From: Antennarius striatus
Taxonomy: Eukaryota; Chordata; Actinopteri; Lophiiformes; Antennariidae
Assembly (NCBI RefSeq): GCF_040054535.1
Contig: NC_090777.1
Span: 12,001,001 to 12,065,000 of the forward strand
Length of the DNA stretch: 64,000 nucleotides
Direction: 5' to 3'
The notes beneath the pieces are model-generated. The model was not told where the DNA came from, ran no database searches, and was given only the letters and a program-made list of their open reading frames with translations. The first letter of the stretch is position 1. Every line of letters begins with the position of its first letter. This document shows positions 29,225 through 52,998 of this stretch, in pieces. The position numbers were made by a program, and so were the translations under genes.

Positions 29225-29860
29225 TCTTCTCCTTTTGGCTTTTCCCTTCAGGGGTCGCCACAGCAAATCAGTTGCCTCCATCTAACCCTGTCTTCTGCAT
29301 CCTCTTCTCTCACACCAACTACCTTCATGTCCTCTTTCACTACATCCATAAACCTCCTCTTTGTCTTCCTCTAGGCCTCCTGCCTGGCAGTTATCTGACT
29401 TTATCTCCAGAACCTCTAACATGTGCTGTCCCTCTGATGTACTCATTCCTGATCCTATCCTTGCTGGTCACTCCCAGAGAGAACCTCAGCATCTTCATCT
29501 CTGCTACCTCCAGCTCTGTCTCCTGTCTTTTCCTCAGTGACACTGTCTCTAGACCAAACAACATCACTCCTATCACACATCACACCTGACACCATTCTCC
29601 ACCCGTTCCATCCTGCCTGTACACGCTTCTTCACCTCTTTTCCACACTCTCCATTAGTCTGGACTGTTGACCCTAAGTACTTAAAATCCTCCACCTTCTT
29701 GATCTCTTCTCCCTGTAACCTCACTCTTCCACTTGTGTCCCTCTCATTCACACACATGTACTCTGTCTTACTGCAGCTAACTTTCATTCCTCTCCTTTCC
29801 AGGACAAACCTCCACCTCTCTAGCTTCTCCTCATTCGAATCAAACTGCTCATTCAGCCTG
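29225..29860 (-). pseudogene. 3' end of an RTE-like non-LTR retrotransposon
   Basis: On the - strand two frames carry the C-terminal part of a reverse transcriptase ORF: KTEYMCVNERDTSGRVRLQG, VEDFKYLGSTVQTNGECGKE and, after a frameshift, ELEVAEMKMLRFSLGV and RIRNEYIRGTAHV. The palm domain is absent (5' truncation at about 29860), and the element ends GGCGACCCCTGAAGGG...AAGGAGAAGAAG. It is the same family and strand as the longer copy at 36262-37985. It lies about 570 bp upstream of the chrna4 start codon. Confidence 0.8.
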
Positions 29861-29949
29861 AATATACTAGTAATACTCAGCAAATATATTCTACACACAC
29901 ATATTGAAGCACACACAGAGATTGATAAAAAAGTTCCCTTTTTCACAAA

Positions 29950-30150
29950 GAAAAAGTGAAGGAGAGGCAGAAAACTGGAAGATGGGGAAGACAAAGTAAG
30001 TGCGAGGGAAGAGGAGAATGCAAACAGAGAAATGAGGTGTGTGTGTGACTGAGTGAGAGAGATGGAGAGAGCTGGAGAGGGAGATGCGATGAGGAGGCGG
30101 AGAGATGGGAGGCGAGGGAGGGAGTATTGTAGACAGGGAGGATGGAGAAG
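29950..30150 (+). other. Purine-rich tract upstream of chrna4
   Basis: About 200 bases with strong A+G bias on the + strand (GAGGGAAGAGGAG, GAGAGAGATGGAGAGAG and similar). It separates the retroelement remnant from the probable chrna4 leader. It may be part of the promoter or 5' UTR; no core-promoter motif could be fixed. Confidence 0.5.
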
Positions 30151-30274
30151 AGACGAATCGGCCACACTTAGATGACGGTTTCTAGCGGAGCAAGGAGGGA
30201 CTTCCAGCTGTTGAATCAAGTCAACTCCATTGCCTTTCACACGGACACAGCCTGGACAGAGAGAAACTAAAGAC

Positions 30275-30316
30275 ATGGACACATGGACTCAGGAGGACCT
30301 CCAGGCCCACACCTGA
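30275..30316 (+). promoter_or_regulatory. uORF 1 in the putative chrna4 leader (13 codons)
   Basis: ATG at 30275 encodes MDTWTQEDLQAHT and stops at 30316. It overlaps uORF 2 in another frame. Relevance depends on the transcription start lying upstream. Confidence 0.4.
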
Positions 30317-30414
30317 GCTGGACCAATATGACCTCCTCATGCTTTTCTCTAAGACCTGATGCTCCAGGACCAACGAGTGAGTGTCCAGCTGACGTCGAGG
30401 GAGTTCACTCATAG
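30283..30414 (+). promoter_or_regulatory. uORF 2 in the putative chrna4 leader (43 codons)
   Basis: ATG at 30283, eight bases after the uORF 1 start, opens a frame beginning MDSGGPPGPHL that stops at 30414, only 18 bases before the chrna4 ATG. Such a short re-initiation distance would be expected to lower main-ORF translation. Confidence 0.4.
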
Positions 30415-30432
30415 AGTTGGATACTACTAAGG

Positions 30433-41782
<11,350 letters not shown>

Positions 41783-42650
41783 AACCTGCCGAAGGAATGG
41801 CAGCATACAGTCACTGACTGGAGTAAACACAGTGTTATAATGTAAAAAGAATGCTTAACTGTTACTTAATCTATTTTGTAATTTACATGAAACTACAAAC
41901 CACACTCCCATAGTTAAGAGGTTGCTCATGGACTATAGACATTTAGTACCTCTCTTTGAGTCCAGTGGTGGTATAAAATCTTCATGAGGGCAAAAGGCGA
42001 GTGGAGAAAATACTCAACTATGACCTCCATTCTGACATTGAGCAGGAAAGCTCAAAAGGTCACCCAAAAAAGAGGCGAGTGAATGTTATATAAGTAAACA
42101 TAGCTGTCAGGGATTTCCCAGCCATAGCAGTGAGAAACATTCATTCATTCATTCATTTATTATCCTGACCATTCCATCCACTTGTGCGGGTCACAGGGAG
42201 CTGGAGCCTAACCCAGCTGGCATAGGCATGAGTTGGGGCAAACTCCGGGCACGACGCCAGTGCGCTGTGAAGTGAGAAACACATCTATTCAATTTCTTAC
42301 AGATTTTGAAATGAAGCACTTTTGGTTTAAACTGGGGGGGATTTTAAATTAGTTTTTCCAAGAAGTTTCTTTTGACTTAATAATCCATTATCCTACTTTC
42401 TTTTTGTTTTGTTTTTTTGATTTTTTTTTGAAGAGCTATTTTCAAAGCAACTATTGTTAATTTTATGGACCAACGTCCATAAAAGACGTTGAAGACATGA
42501 AGACAGACTTGTATTATAAATACAAGTGTCTTCTTAAAAAGACATTTGTATTATATTTTCATTAACAGGCCTAGCTTCTCAGCTCCATGGTACACTGCTA
42601 TCAGATATTAGATTTGGCAGGAACTTTAATGCTTTATAGAGTAAATAAAA
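41783..42650 (+). other. Probable chrna4 3' UTR
   Basis: Follows the TAA stop. The first good AATAAA is at 42644-42649. A SINE fragment (42158-42272, - strand) is embedded. The real cleavage site is unknown. Confidence 0.35.
42158..42272 (-). mobile_element. SINE 3' fragment, - strand
   Basis: On the - strand: CAGCGCACTGGCGTCGTGCCCGGAGTTTGCCCCAACTCATGCC...GCTCCAGCTCCCTGTGACCC, near-identical to the tail of the 8393 and 40261 copies. A CATT microsatellite borders it. Confidence 0.8.
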
Positions 42651-45600
42651 CTGTTCTTGGTTCACAAAATGTATTCAGGGTTTCTGACTGGCACACGGTG
42701 TAAAGACTTAAACCCTGACAATGACGTGGTCAGTTAAACAAAAAAGAAGGACAGATGCATTTGTTAATCATCGGTCCTTTTTTATATGGTGATAGTCATA
42801 ATCATAGAATATAAGTCTTTCAATTGTGCTAATAATGTCACATTCTCTTACCTCTTGACACTGATGGGTTTTTTTTCCCACTTTTCATAATGTTTCTTCA
42901 GAACCAAGGAATTAGCACAATTAAAGTATAAATTTTCAAGTACTGTTTGTCAGCTGGTCAATCTGATCATCTTTTGAGCCCAGGCCAAAAAGTACAAACA
43001 GCATTGACTGCATTGTAGAGCTGAAGGAAGAGAAAGATAATGTTTACATTTGTTGATTTTACTAAATAATTATACATTTATTTAAAATATTATTACTACA
43101 AATTCTTCAGATTGCTGTTGCCCATGGACATTGTGTCAAATTGTGATTATGCTACAGATTAACAATCCATCAGGGCAAAAGTGGTTATTGTAAGGCACAA
43201 TTTGCCACAGGGTAGAAACAAAGTAGGCATGGGGACAGAGCCTGAGCCCTCTGGGGTTGAATATTGCTCAACCCAATTGTTAGGATTTAAAAAAATACAT
43301 TCGAGCTTGCTAACTCAAATTTTGATTTATTTTGGGTTCAAATTCAGTCACTGTCATGATTTCATCATATTTATGCATTCTATTCATTAACTTCAATAAT
43401 GACATTTGTCATGTCTATGCTGTGTTTTTATTTCATTTATTTATTTACTTATTAATTTTACCTTAGACTGAATGGATTTCTGACTCCTGCCTTCCCGCTC
43501 TCATTGGATGACACTGAAGTGAAGCCTCTGTTTGTCTTTCTTTATGCTGCCATATGTAAATACACTGGCTATCCTGTATTTATGTAACACTGAAATCTTG
43601 GGGGAGTGAACCGAGGCTTTGATTCAGCTTCCCATTACATCACTTGGAGGTTTTATTTAAACTTCATTTTCAAAAATAAAAACAGTGTCTCATATCACAC
43701 TATATCACACTTATTCTCAGTTTATGACTGTTTATGATTTGCAGCTTGTGGTACACTAACATAAATTAAAATGTACAAGATAAAGTATTATATCATCATG
43801 ACATATTATCCTGACTTCATGTTTCTTTCAAGATGAAAATGTAATAACTGTGGTGATCCTTCCACCTTTGATTCAGTACATCAGTATGAATTTGTATAAT
43901 GATTTAATTAATGACCATGGTTTAACTGGGACACGTTATATTATTATCAGCTTTGGCTATACGTTGTGTTTTGTCCCTGATCAACATTATAGCAGCTTAA
44001 TAAACATCGGCATGACGAAATTCATATTGTGCATGTGTCCGCAACCTGATGTTAACTTTTAGCTCAAAGCACAGCTGTTCAGCCCCACAGAGTCATCGGA
44101 ATAGCTGCAGAATTTCTGGTGGGTGCTTTCTAACAGTAAATAGTTGCACCAACAGCTGCCAGAACATTGGTGTCAGGGTTGCTCAGGGTTGAGTCACTCT
44201 CTAAGCTTCTAGGTTTGGGAATTGGTTTGTAATGGTTTTGTTCCACAGTTAGAGGGTTGATGTAGCCCAGCCCTGCGGGAGTTCAGCTGCTATTAGGCTG
44301 ATCCATGTTGATATGTAGCACATTGGTAGTAACAGGTATTTAATGTGTATATTGCTTTAACAGTAAGGAGCAACTATGCACAGTATTTTTATATTAGGTG
44401 TCCAAAAACAGAATTAAGGACATCTGTGTCTTTTAAAGGTGCACCTGTTTGAGCAGGAGACCGCTTCAAAAGAACATCCTCTGCACAGACCAGTTCAGCA
44501 TAATCAGCTAAACTATTCAGTCATTTTGATGGTTTTTGGACTACTTTAATATTTGAGCAGAAGAAAGAACTGTAAATGTGAGAGCATCAGCTGGCATTGG
44601 AGTGTGAGGAATAGGCCATGAACTTAAACTCTAAAGTCTAAGAATAAATGTGCAATTATTTGAAGCTGAATTAAAACAGCAGTGGAGGCAGCAGATGTTG
44701 GAGCGTTGCTGTCTAGACCTGATAACAGCCGCTTTTTGAGTCCTCCCAAAGTGACCAATCAGTTCTGCGGCCAGTCAAAAGAAGAGCGCAGAAAATCGAG
44801 GAGTTGACCTCTTAGGTGAGCAAACTCAAAGGTGAAATCTCATGACACAATAAAACTTCTGTATTTACTCCCTCTCTCCTCTCTTCCACTTTGTTGGGCT
44901 TCATGGTCTCTGCAGAGGAAGTAATGGGTCAACTGTAAATGAGTAACCTTAATGCCTCACCGTGTGCTAAAATACCTCACAAGGTTTCATATCGAAAACT
45001 TCCTACAAGATGAAAGATAAAACGCCTTTTAAACCTCAACTAAAGTTCAGTTGTTTCTGATGCAGTCTTTGAGAATCATTCTGACCTTGATGAAGGAGTG
45101 AATAAACATAGACACAAGATATTTCCCTTTTTCCATTGATTCAAAATGTTTTGCAGTCCAGACAAAAGTCTCTCATGGTCTGGATTTTGCCCGTGGGTCT
45201 AATTGGTGAACTGTTCCAGGTGGTAACCTTGAAATACCTCTTAAATCCATCACCTGGACCTTATAGAACAGCTCTGGACATTAGTAGTCTTCTTTCTGAT
45301 CATGACAAATAGCAAAAAGTCAGTTAGTGGAGGATGCAGGATTTCTTCCAGCCCGGTAGGTCAAGGAAAAACTGCTGACTTGGTTGCTTCTGCCTACACA
45401 GATCACTAGAGAGCATGTTGGTAACCACAGGGAAAGGAGGAACACCCTCCCCACACACAAACACCAGTCTAAGAATTTCTCAACATTATGTGTTTCTCTA
45501 CCAGTGGAAACTCATGATTGCCAAAAGACTGTCCCTTGCAGCAGATTCAAAAGACAACTTGTGTTGAGTGACGGCCGGAACATCCACTTATCTCAGTAGA

Positions 45601-47099
45601 ACCACATGTGTCAGTGGTAGAGGGGAAGTCAGACCCTAGTGCGTCCAAAGCACTGAGTCCAAAGTCACATTTTTATCACTTCAAATCAAGAGCAGAAAGT
45701 CTCTAGAAACAAATAGATGTTCAGCTTCGTAAGTGAATTCTCAAACATGTTCCTTTTTTAACTCAGAAACACACGGGTCAACTGACTCAGTGAGATGTTA
45801 TGGCAGCTATAGCCTCTGCATTATCATGTGCCAGAAGTCACAAGCTGAGGGCAGCTGGTGCTGCTGGATGCATACACTGGTAAAATTTATTTTGTGTTTC
45901 AACACAGAGCATTTAATTTTCCAATATGCGAGCAGACATTGACTTACACATGATGTTCTCCTCCTGCTTAAAATGCGCCCCGCTATCTATGACCACATGG
46001 CTTTTGGCACATTTAGTCAAAGTATATTCAGCTGCTAAGACTGCAGTCTCGAATCCATCCTCACCTTGTTCTTAGTACAGTGGAGGTGGAGGGATTTTTC
46101 TACATCAGAGGTATTAAATGAACATTTTATTAACATTGTGTCCAACATAACATTGTGTTGAATGAGTAAAAACATTTATTCCATCCTATTATATATTATA
46201 AACTGGAGCGCATGAAAACATAATACATGAGACACTTTGGTACATATAATATATAAAATACTTTCAAACAGGTAGTGCTATTACAGCATATACAACAGCA
46301 GCAAAACTAAGAACTTCAGCAGAAACTACAATTTCAGTGAAGTGTGTCTTCTGATTTTGGCTGCACACATGCCATGTTGTCAAAATGCCACAGACCTGTA
46401 CTGCCTTTCCACTGTACAATTACACACATCTGTGATTTGGAACTGTTACTGCCTCCACTGCTGTCGCAGATGTGGAACAAAACATATACCTCCTCAGTGC
46501 ATTTACACAAAAAGTAGGAGCAGAATAAAAGTACAACATCCCTGCTTTGAATGGACTGTGGAAATTGGTCTAACAAAAGAGACACCATCGTAGGAGGGTC
46601 TCAAGTCTACACAACTCAGCAAAGATCGAAAGAGAATGCAGCTCACGGACAAACGTCATGGTGGATTTTAGATTTTCCTAGAATTTCAGAATTGCTACAA
46701 TAACTTCTGATTAGTCTGTTCACTTTCCAATGTCAGCCAAACCTTGAAGGAACAAGATGGATGGGTTTTGACTCAAATGTAAAGTCAACATATCAAAAGA
46801 ACTATTTTGTCTGATTTACTCTTGGATTCCTCTCTGCTTTCCTTCTTCACTGCTTTCGCTTGTGAGGCAGGAGGTGCTCCTTAGCTTTTCTCTTTCTGCT
46901 GGGTAACTCAAATGTCTCCCCATAGTCTCCACACCTTTGTGTTTTCACTTTGAGCTTTAAATCAGGCGGGACATATCCGGGTTAGTGCCAGTTGGTGTGA
47001 AATGTAGCCCATTTATGGCCCCTGATTTAGAAAAAAAATCCTAAATCAACTTTTAACTCACATACCTTCATTCATCTATGCTACTAAATGAATGTTAAC
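42651..47099. other. Intergenic DNA between chrna4 and zgpat
   Basis: No exon, RNA gene or assignable repeat seen. ORFs are short and unsupported. Confidence 0.5.
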
Positions 47100-47129
47100 A
47101 CTTTTTATTATTTTGATCATTGAATAAAC

Positions 47130-48825
47130 CATTTGGCTTCTCTCTGTGTGTGGAAATGCGACCCTGCCTGGAGGAAGCCCGGGGCCCACGTCTGGAGCCA
47201 GGCCTGGACGGAGGGCCCGTCAGCAGGCACCTGGTGGTCAGGTCTGCCACAGGGCCCGAAAAGGCAACGTGGACTCTTCCCACCCCTGTGGACCCACCAC
47301 CCGCAGGGCAGACCGATGGGGTCGGGTGCGCTACCATATGGGTGGCAGTGACGACAGGGGGTCAAGACGGACCGGACCCGGGCGGCAAAAGCTGGCTTTG
47401 GGGACGTGGAATGTCACCTCACTGGCGGGGAAGGAGCTGGAGCTTATGTTGGAGGTGGAGCGTTACCAGTTGGATCTGGTGGGGCTTACCTCCACGCATA
47501 GCCTCGGTTCTAGATCCAAACTCCTGGATAGGGGTTGGACCTTATTTTAAGGAGGCCTTCAGGGCCATGTTGTCCCTGGGGACTCCTGAAGCAGTTGCAG
47601 GGTACCAATGGGCCAAAAGGACTGCAGCCTCGGCTGTGATGGAGGCAAAACAGAGGGTGTGGGAGGAGTTCAGAGAGGCCATGGAGAAGGACTATCGGAC
47701 GGCACCAAAGTTGTTCTGGAGGACTGTCCGACACCTCAGTAGGGGGAAAGGGGGACCAGAGGGTGTGTGCCAACTACAGGGGCATCACACTCCTCAGCCT
47801 TCCTGGGAAAGTTTACTCCAAGGTGATGGAAAGGAGGGTCCGGCCGATTGTCGAAACTCAGATTGAGGAGGAACAGTGTGGGTTCCGTCCTGGTCATGGA
47901 ACAACGGACCAGCTTTTTACTCTCGCAGGGATCCTAGAGGGGGCTTGGGAGTATGCCCATCAAGTCTACATGTGTTTTGTAGACTTGGAGAAGGCGTACG
48001 ATCTTGTCCCCAGGGATATACTGTGGGAGGTACTACGGGACTATGGGGTGAGGGGGCCTCTCCTCAGAGCCATCCAGACCCTAGACGCCCAAAGTGAAAG
48101 TTGCATTTGGGTTCTTGGCAGTAAATCGGACTTGTTCCGAGTAGCTGTTGGCCTTCACCAGGGCTGCGCTTTATCACCAATCCTGTTTGTGATTTTCATG
48201 GACAGGATATCGAGGCGTAGTCGTGGTGAGGAGGGGTTACAGTTTGGTGGCCTGAGGATTGCATCGCTGCTTTTTGCAGATGTGGTCATGTTTGCATCAT
48301 CGGCCTGTGACCTGCAGCACTCACTAGTCCGGTTTGCAGCCGAGTGTGAAGCGGCGGGGATGAGGATTAGCACGTCCAAATCTGAGGCCATGGTCCTCAG
48401 CAGGAAACCGGTGGACTGCCTTCTCATAGTGGGGAATGAGGTCCTTCCACAAGTGAAGGAGTTTAAGTATCTTGGGGTCTTGTTCACGAGTGAGGGAACA
48501 ATGGAGCTTGAGATTGGACGGAGAATTGGGGCAGCAGAAGCGGTATGGTATTGCCGTCGCTTTACCGCACTGTTGTCACAAAGAGGGAGCTAAGCCGAGC
48601 TAAGCTGGTGTGGATGCCTCCAGGTCACCTCCCTAGCGAGGTGTTTCTGGCATGTCCAGCTGGGACATGCCAGAGGGATTATATCTCAACACTGGCCTGG
48701 GAACGCCTTGGGATCCCCCAGTCAGAGCTGGTGGATGTGGCCGGGGAAAGGGAATTTTGGGGCTCCCTGTTGAAGCTGCTGCCCCCGTGACCCGATTCCG
48801 GATAAGCGGTGGAAGATGAAGATGT
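47130..48825 (+). pseudogene. Non-LTR retrotransposon with internal deletion and dead RT
   Basis: GC-rich relative to its surroundings. The 5' part carries the start of an endonuclease-type ORF (LALGTWNVTSLAGKELELML, then GLTSTHSLGSRSK). An internal deletion near 47540 joins it to the pre-RT segment (AKRTAASAVMEAKQRVWEEF). The RT frame at 47763-48593 has NYRGITLLSLPGKVYSKVME, EEEQCGFRPGHGTTDQLFTL, CFVDLEKAYDLVPRDILWEV and GLHQGCALSPILFVIFMDRI. The catalytic box is FADV instead of FADD (48273-48284). The 3' end reads GIPQSELVDVAGEREFWGSL, KLLPP. Clade is uncertain, RTE-like favoured. It is not the same family as the 29225/36262 copies. Confidence 0.85.
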
Positions 48826-48829
48826 GTGT

Positions 48830-51800
48830 GTGTGGACTCCCTGTGTTGCTGCAGGTCTGAGTTGGTTTCTCACCCTCATGGGAGAGAGTTTGACAAACAA
48901 CTGGAAACACCAAAATATAGTTTGTTTTGAACCTGTGTGAAATCAGTTTTTTTAATTTCAATTACTGTATAGTATGAGTATGAATTTCAGCATATTTTCT
49001 CTCAACAATGGTAACTTACCAAGTGTAGTAAACAGAGGTTAATTCCAGAACTTTTGACAGACGTTATCCAAAGCAGGCAGCTTCTCAGATAAATAGAGTT
49101 CTCCTTGAGGCCCCTTCAGGCACAGATAGCTAAAACACACAGCAGCCTGTCTCTTTTGAGGTACAGTACAGTACTTGCAAAAAGAGTAAAATGCTAACGT
49201 TTCATAATTTTGACAGGTAAACCAAACTTGAATTTCCCTTTAAATGCAGCATTTTTGCCAAAAAACAAACTCTCACTACGGTTCTTGATTAAACTAAAAC
49301 GGAGTGTAATTGTTCTGCAACACCTGAGGAACATAGCCTCCAGTTATAGTCATAGCTTCTCTAAAAATGTCTATGTCTCCACCAGAACAAATCATAATAA
49401 ATCTGTTTACAGCAACTAATTCTCTCTTCTCTGCTTTATTCTTGTGTCTGTGTTCTGCTGCTCCAAATCAGTGAAACCTCAGATTTAAAGCATGTAATGT
49501 TAAACCTGAGTGCACAAAGTAATGACCTCTATTTTGACCTCAGCTGGCAAACTATTGTATTTCCACTGACTCAGCTGAAGAGAAACCATTGATCATTACG
49601 TAAAAACACTGGCTGGCGAAAATGTCAATTAAGCACATTATTGAGCACTTATACAGCACTTTAAATAAGGAGAAAAACATGCTGTGTTCACTGATTACAG
49701 TACATAATCACAAAATGAAGACAGTTGTCCAATACCCAAATTTTACAAGCGAGAGCCATCGGGAGAGGGTACCACCCCCCCTCCAGAAATGTGACTGTGT
49801 ATTTGCATGAATATTAATATGAAATGTTTACAGACAGATAGACAGACAGATATAAAGTAGTGATATTCCTTTGCATTGTATGCTGTGGGGGTTTAAAAAA
49901 AGCGAAGCTGAATTTATTCTTGTCTGTGAGAGAAGGTTCATATATGAACGGATATTAATTTCCATTTGTCCTTCCAGTTTCCTCTGGAAACACAATCCTG
50001 CAGAGGACTATATATAGTCAATTGAATTCAGAAATGAAATAAGGATGGTCTTTATGAAACTACAAAATAGTACCCATTAAATGATTAGATATGATTTTCC
50101 AGCTGGGATTTCATTTCCATATTATATACGAGTACAAAGGCAAATTGCAAATGTGTACATCAAAAGCAGGCGGTTAATAGAGGTCCCCTGTGCCTGCTGC
50201 ATCAAGACAGCAATGCAAAATGCCAGCTAAATACACAAATTATTAATTAAAATCGAAAGTCAAATTAAATTTAAATTACTTAAAAATGACCTTCTATGTT
50301 AATTTCAGCTACGTGATTTACTTTACAGATGTGCATGCTGTTATCATTCATTCAAAGGAGAGGTGTTTGAATGTAATAACTCAGATGTTCTGTACATGAC
50401 GAACCTGACTGTAATGTTAATCTGCACCCTAATAAAATGAGACTACATGCCAGCATATTTATTTAGCAAATGTATAGACTGCATGTATGTGTTTTATGGG
50501 TTCAGATATAAATATTACATTAATTGTTGCAAAGTGATATATTTAAAAGCCAAAATGTAGCTCCCAGATTTCCCTCAGGATCATTAAAGTATTTATCTAT
50601 AATCTATCAATATTTATTTCTGATATTAACGCAGATGTTATCTAAATATACTCTATGTATGTAAAATCTGAATTTACTGAGTACAATGTGTGTAAAGCTC
50701 GCAAGGTTTAGTCAGCTTATCATAACAATAAGACTTCAAGGGTTGGTCGAAAAGCCATACAAAAAAGTCCACATAAAAAATTGGAGCCCTGCCTGTAAGT
50801 TTTTAAAAAATAATATTGTCAAGGAAATGTGTGATAACACGCTTAAAGACTGAGGCTAAAGTTGACAGGTATCAACCAGAAAGTCATAATTCTCCATTAC
50901 CTAGTTGATGGAAATAAATGAGCAGCAGTGATGAAGTGGAGCTTATTAGAGATAGTTCTGTAACCTGAAAATAAAGTAAGTAGATCAATTACTACATTTC
51001 CTTTCCAGCAGATCTCGATAATAGAAAGCGTCAGGTTTCAGGTTTGAAATTCTTTAAGATTGTTATTTTAAAAAAAAAAACCCTCAAAAAACTTTAGAGG
51101 AAATGCCTGAAAAGAAATAGTTGGTGTAACAGATTATTCTGTCAAGAATTCATCCTGCACCTTCAAATCATGGATTCCACTTTGCCTTCCTGAAACATCA
51201 TATTTCATATCTACTGGACATCGCTTCCAAAGTAGTATCTGACGCATGAATCCTACTTGATGAAATGAATCTACTTGTTTTTACAGTTCAGAAGGGGAAC
51301 TTACATCCATCAAGTCGTTCTACATTTTGTTAAATCTTTGTAATATCCACATGACCAAAAATGTATCATGACGATGAAGCAGAAATAGACCATACAGTAC
51401 TATATATTTGTATCTCAGACTGCTAGTTAGCATTAGACAGCTCAACCTGTTCTCTATGGGTCAGCCCATGCGGACTGGCAGCCCTGCGTTGAACAGCTTA
51501 GTGCAAATTCCTAAGTAAAACATCTGTCAAGGTGGTCTCCAATCAATTTCCCATTACATCTCCTTAATCACTTAATCCAGGCTCTGATAGGTGCCGATTA
51601 GCAGCTATTAGAGCTGCTAATAAGCTAGTCTGAATCCATACAAGAGATGGATGTCTACAGGAATGTGCAGTGCATACAACCGAGAATGTGGAAATCACAC
51701 CTAGACCTGTGCACAAACACACATAAACTCAACACCATAACAGACCTGGGGCTTATGAAAGGAGTAAAGCATGACTCACAGACCCTCAAGGGATCCCATT

Positions 51801-52859
51801 AAAAGAACACATACCTGCATTTTGCCATTTTTTTTCCTGACCATCAGCAGATTCTGTGGGATCTCTCCAGTCACCAGCAATCTAAAAATGCTGCCACTCA
51901 ACAAATCAGAGTGCAAGTGGGTCCTCCCTCAGGGTATTGACTGAAGTGTTCATGAGTTCCGCATGAGGCTGCCCTCTGCTCTGCCAAACTATATCCAGAG
52001 ACATCTCCGATGGCTTATGAAGTGCACTGCTATCTACCTGCTGCCCTTACGATCCAACCCCTCAGGGACAACGCAGTCACTGTGACTGGCTGATGGTGAC
52101 AGGTTTTCCAACAATATAGCCAGTCTTCACAGATTCAGTCTCTCTGGACTTCTGCACATTTCAGTTGACCTGATTCAAAATAGCTATCAAATAAATGTTT
52201 GTCGTGTTATGCTGCTTCACATTTAGAAATATTCTGAAAAAACAACACAGCTTGACATGTAGATGCAGACTTAAATGTAATCCAATGACTGACAGGTCAG
52301 CCGCTGTCCAGGTTCATTATTTAATAAGTTATTTTGCTTCCAAGATGTGTGTCAATAAAGGGGTTGTAAAGATCACATCAGGTCCTGAAGGCTAAATTTT
52401 AAAATCTCTAAGAAAACAAGTCAGACAAGGTACACAGAACAAGCTATGGCCACGATTGATGAAACCTCTCCAAATAATGTCAAAGAAAAAAACATTAACT
52501 TTTCCATGGGATGGAAATATTGCTATTTGTGTGGTTAAAAAGAAAGAAAAAGGCAAAGAAATGCTCTCCAATCAGTGTTTACTGCTAATAAGACAACATG
52601 ACAATGCCTATTGCCAATAAATGTTTGTAACATTGTGAACTGTACAGTTTCAGGTAAAACACCTGTCCATACATTAAACTACTTAATTCTAGAAAATAAT
52701 ATTCATAGCAAATTAGGAAATGATGCATTATACAGGAGGTGAAGAGATAAAAATAATTAAAAGGCCTTTTATCAAAATGTGTAGCACATAAGTGACAACA
52801 GATAAAGGACAGTTCATCTCAGGGCAGATGTGCCTCCCAAGTCTTTGTGGGATTGGAGC
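48830..52859. other. Intergenic DNA and zgpat 3' flank
   Basis: AT-rich, no exon recognised. A retroposon-tail remnant (TTCCCTCAGGATCATTAAAGT) lies near 50570-50610 and a GACAGATA run near 49830-49850. Confidence 0.5.
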
Positions 52860-52998
52860 TCAGAACTCGGTCATCTTCTTGTGTGTGTCAGCCTTCCTGT
52901 GCTCTCTCTGGATGGACAGCTCCTCGGCTTTCTGCTGGGCAAGCAGTTTGCGTGCCGCTGACAACTTCTCTTTTAGCTGCTTCACTATACTCGTGTCC
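52860..52998 (-). CDS. zgpat: zgpat coding exon 6 (C-terminus)
   Basis: Encodes DTSIVKQLKEKLSAARKLLA, QQKAEELSIQREHRKADTHK and KMTEF, then TGA. Acceptor gtgtgtgcaaag. Confidence 0.93.

Noticed and set aside
30190..30210. NF-kB-like GGGACTTCC upstream of chrna4
   Set aside because: Only nine of ten positions fit and a single short motif is expected by chance.
29455..30282. 275-codon - strand ORF
   Set aside because: Fusion of a purine-tract shadow with the C-terminal part of a retrotransposon ORF; not a host gene.
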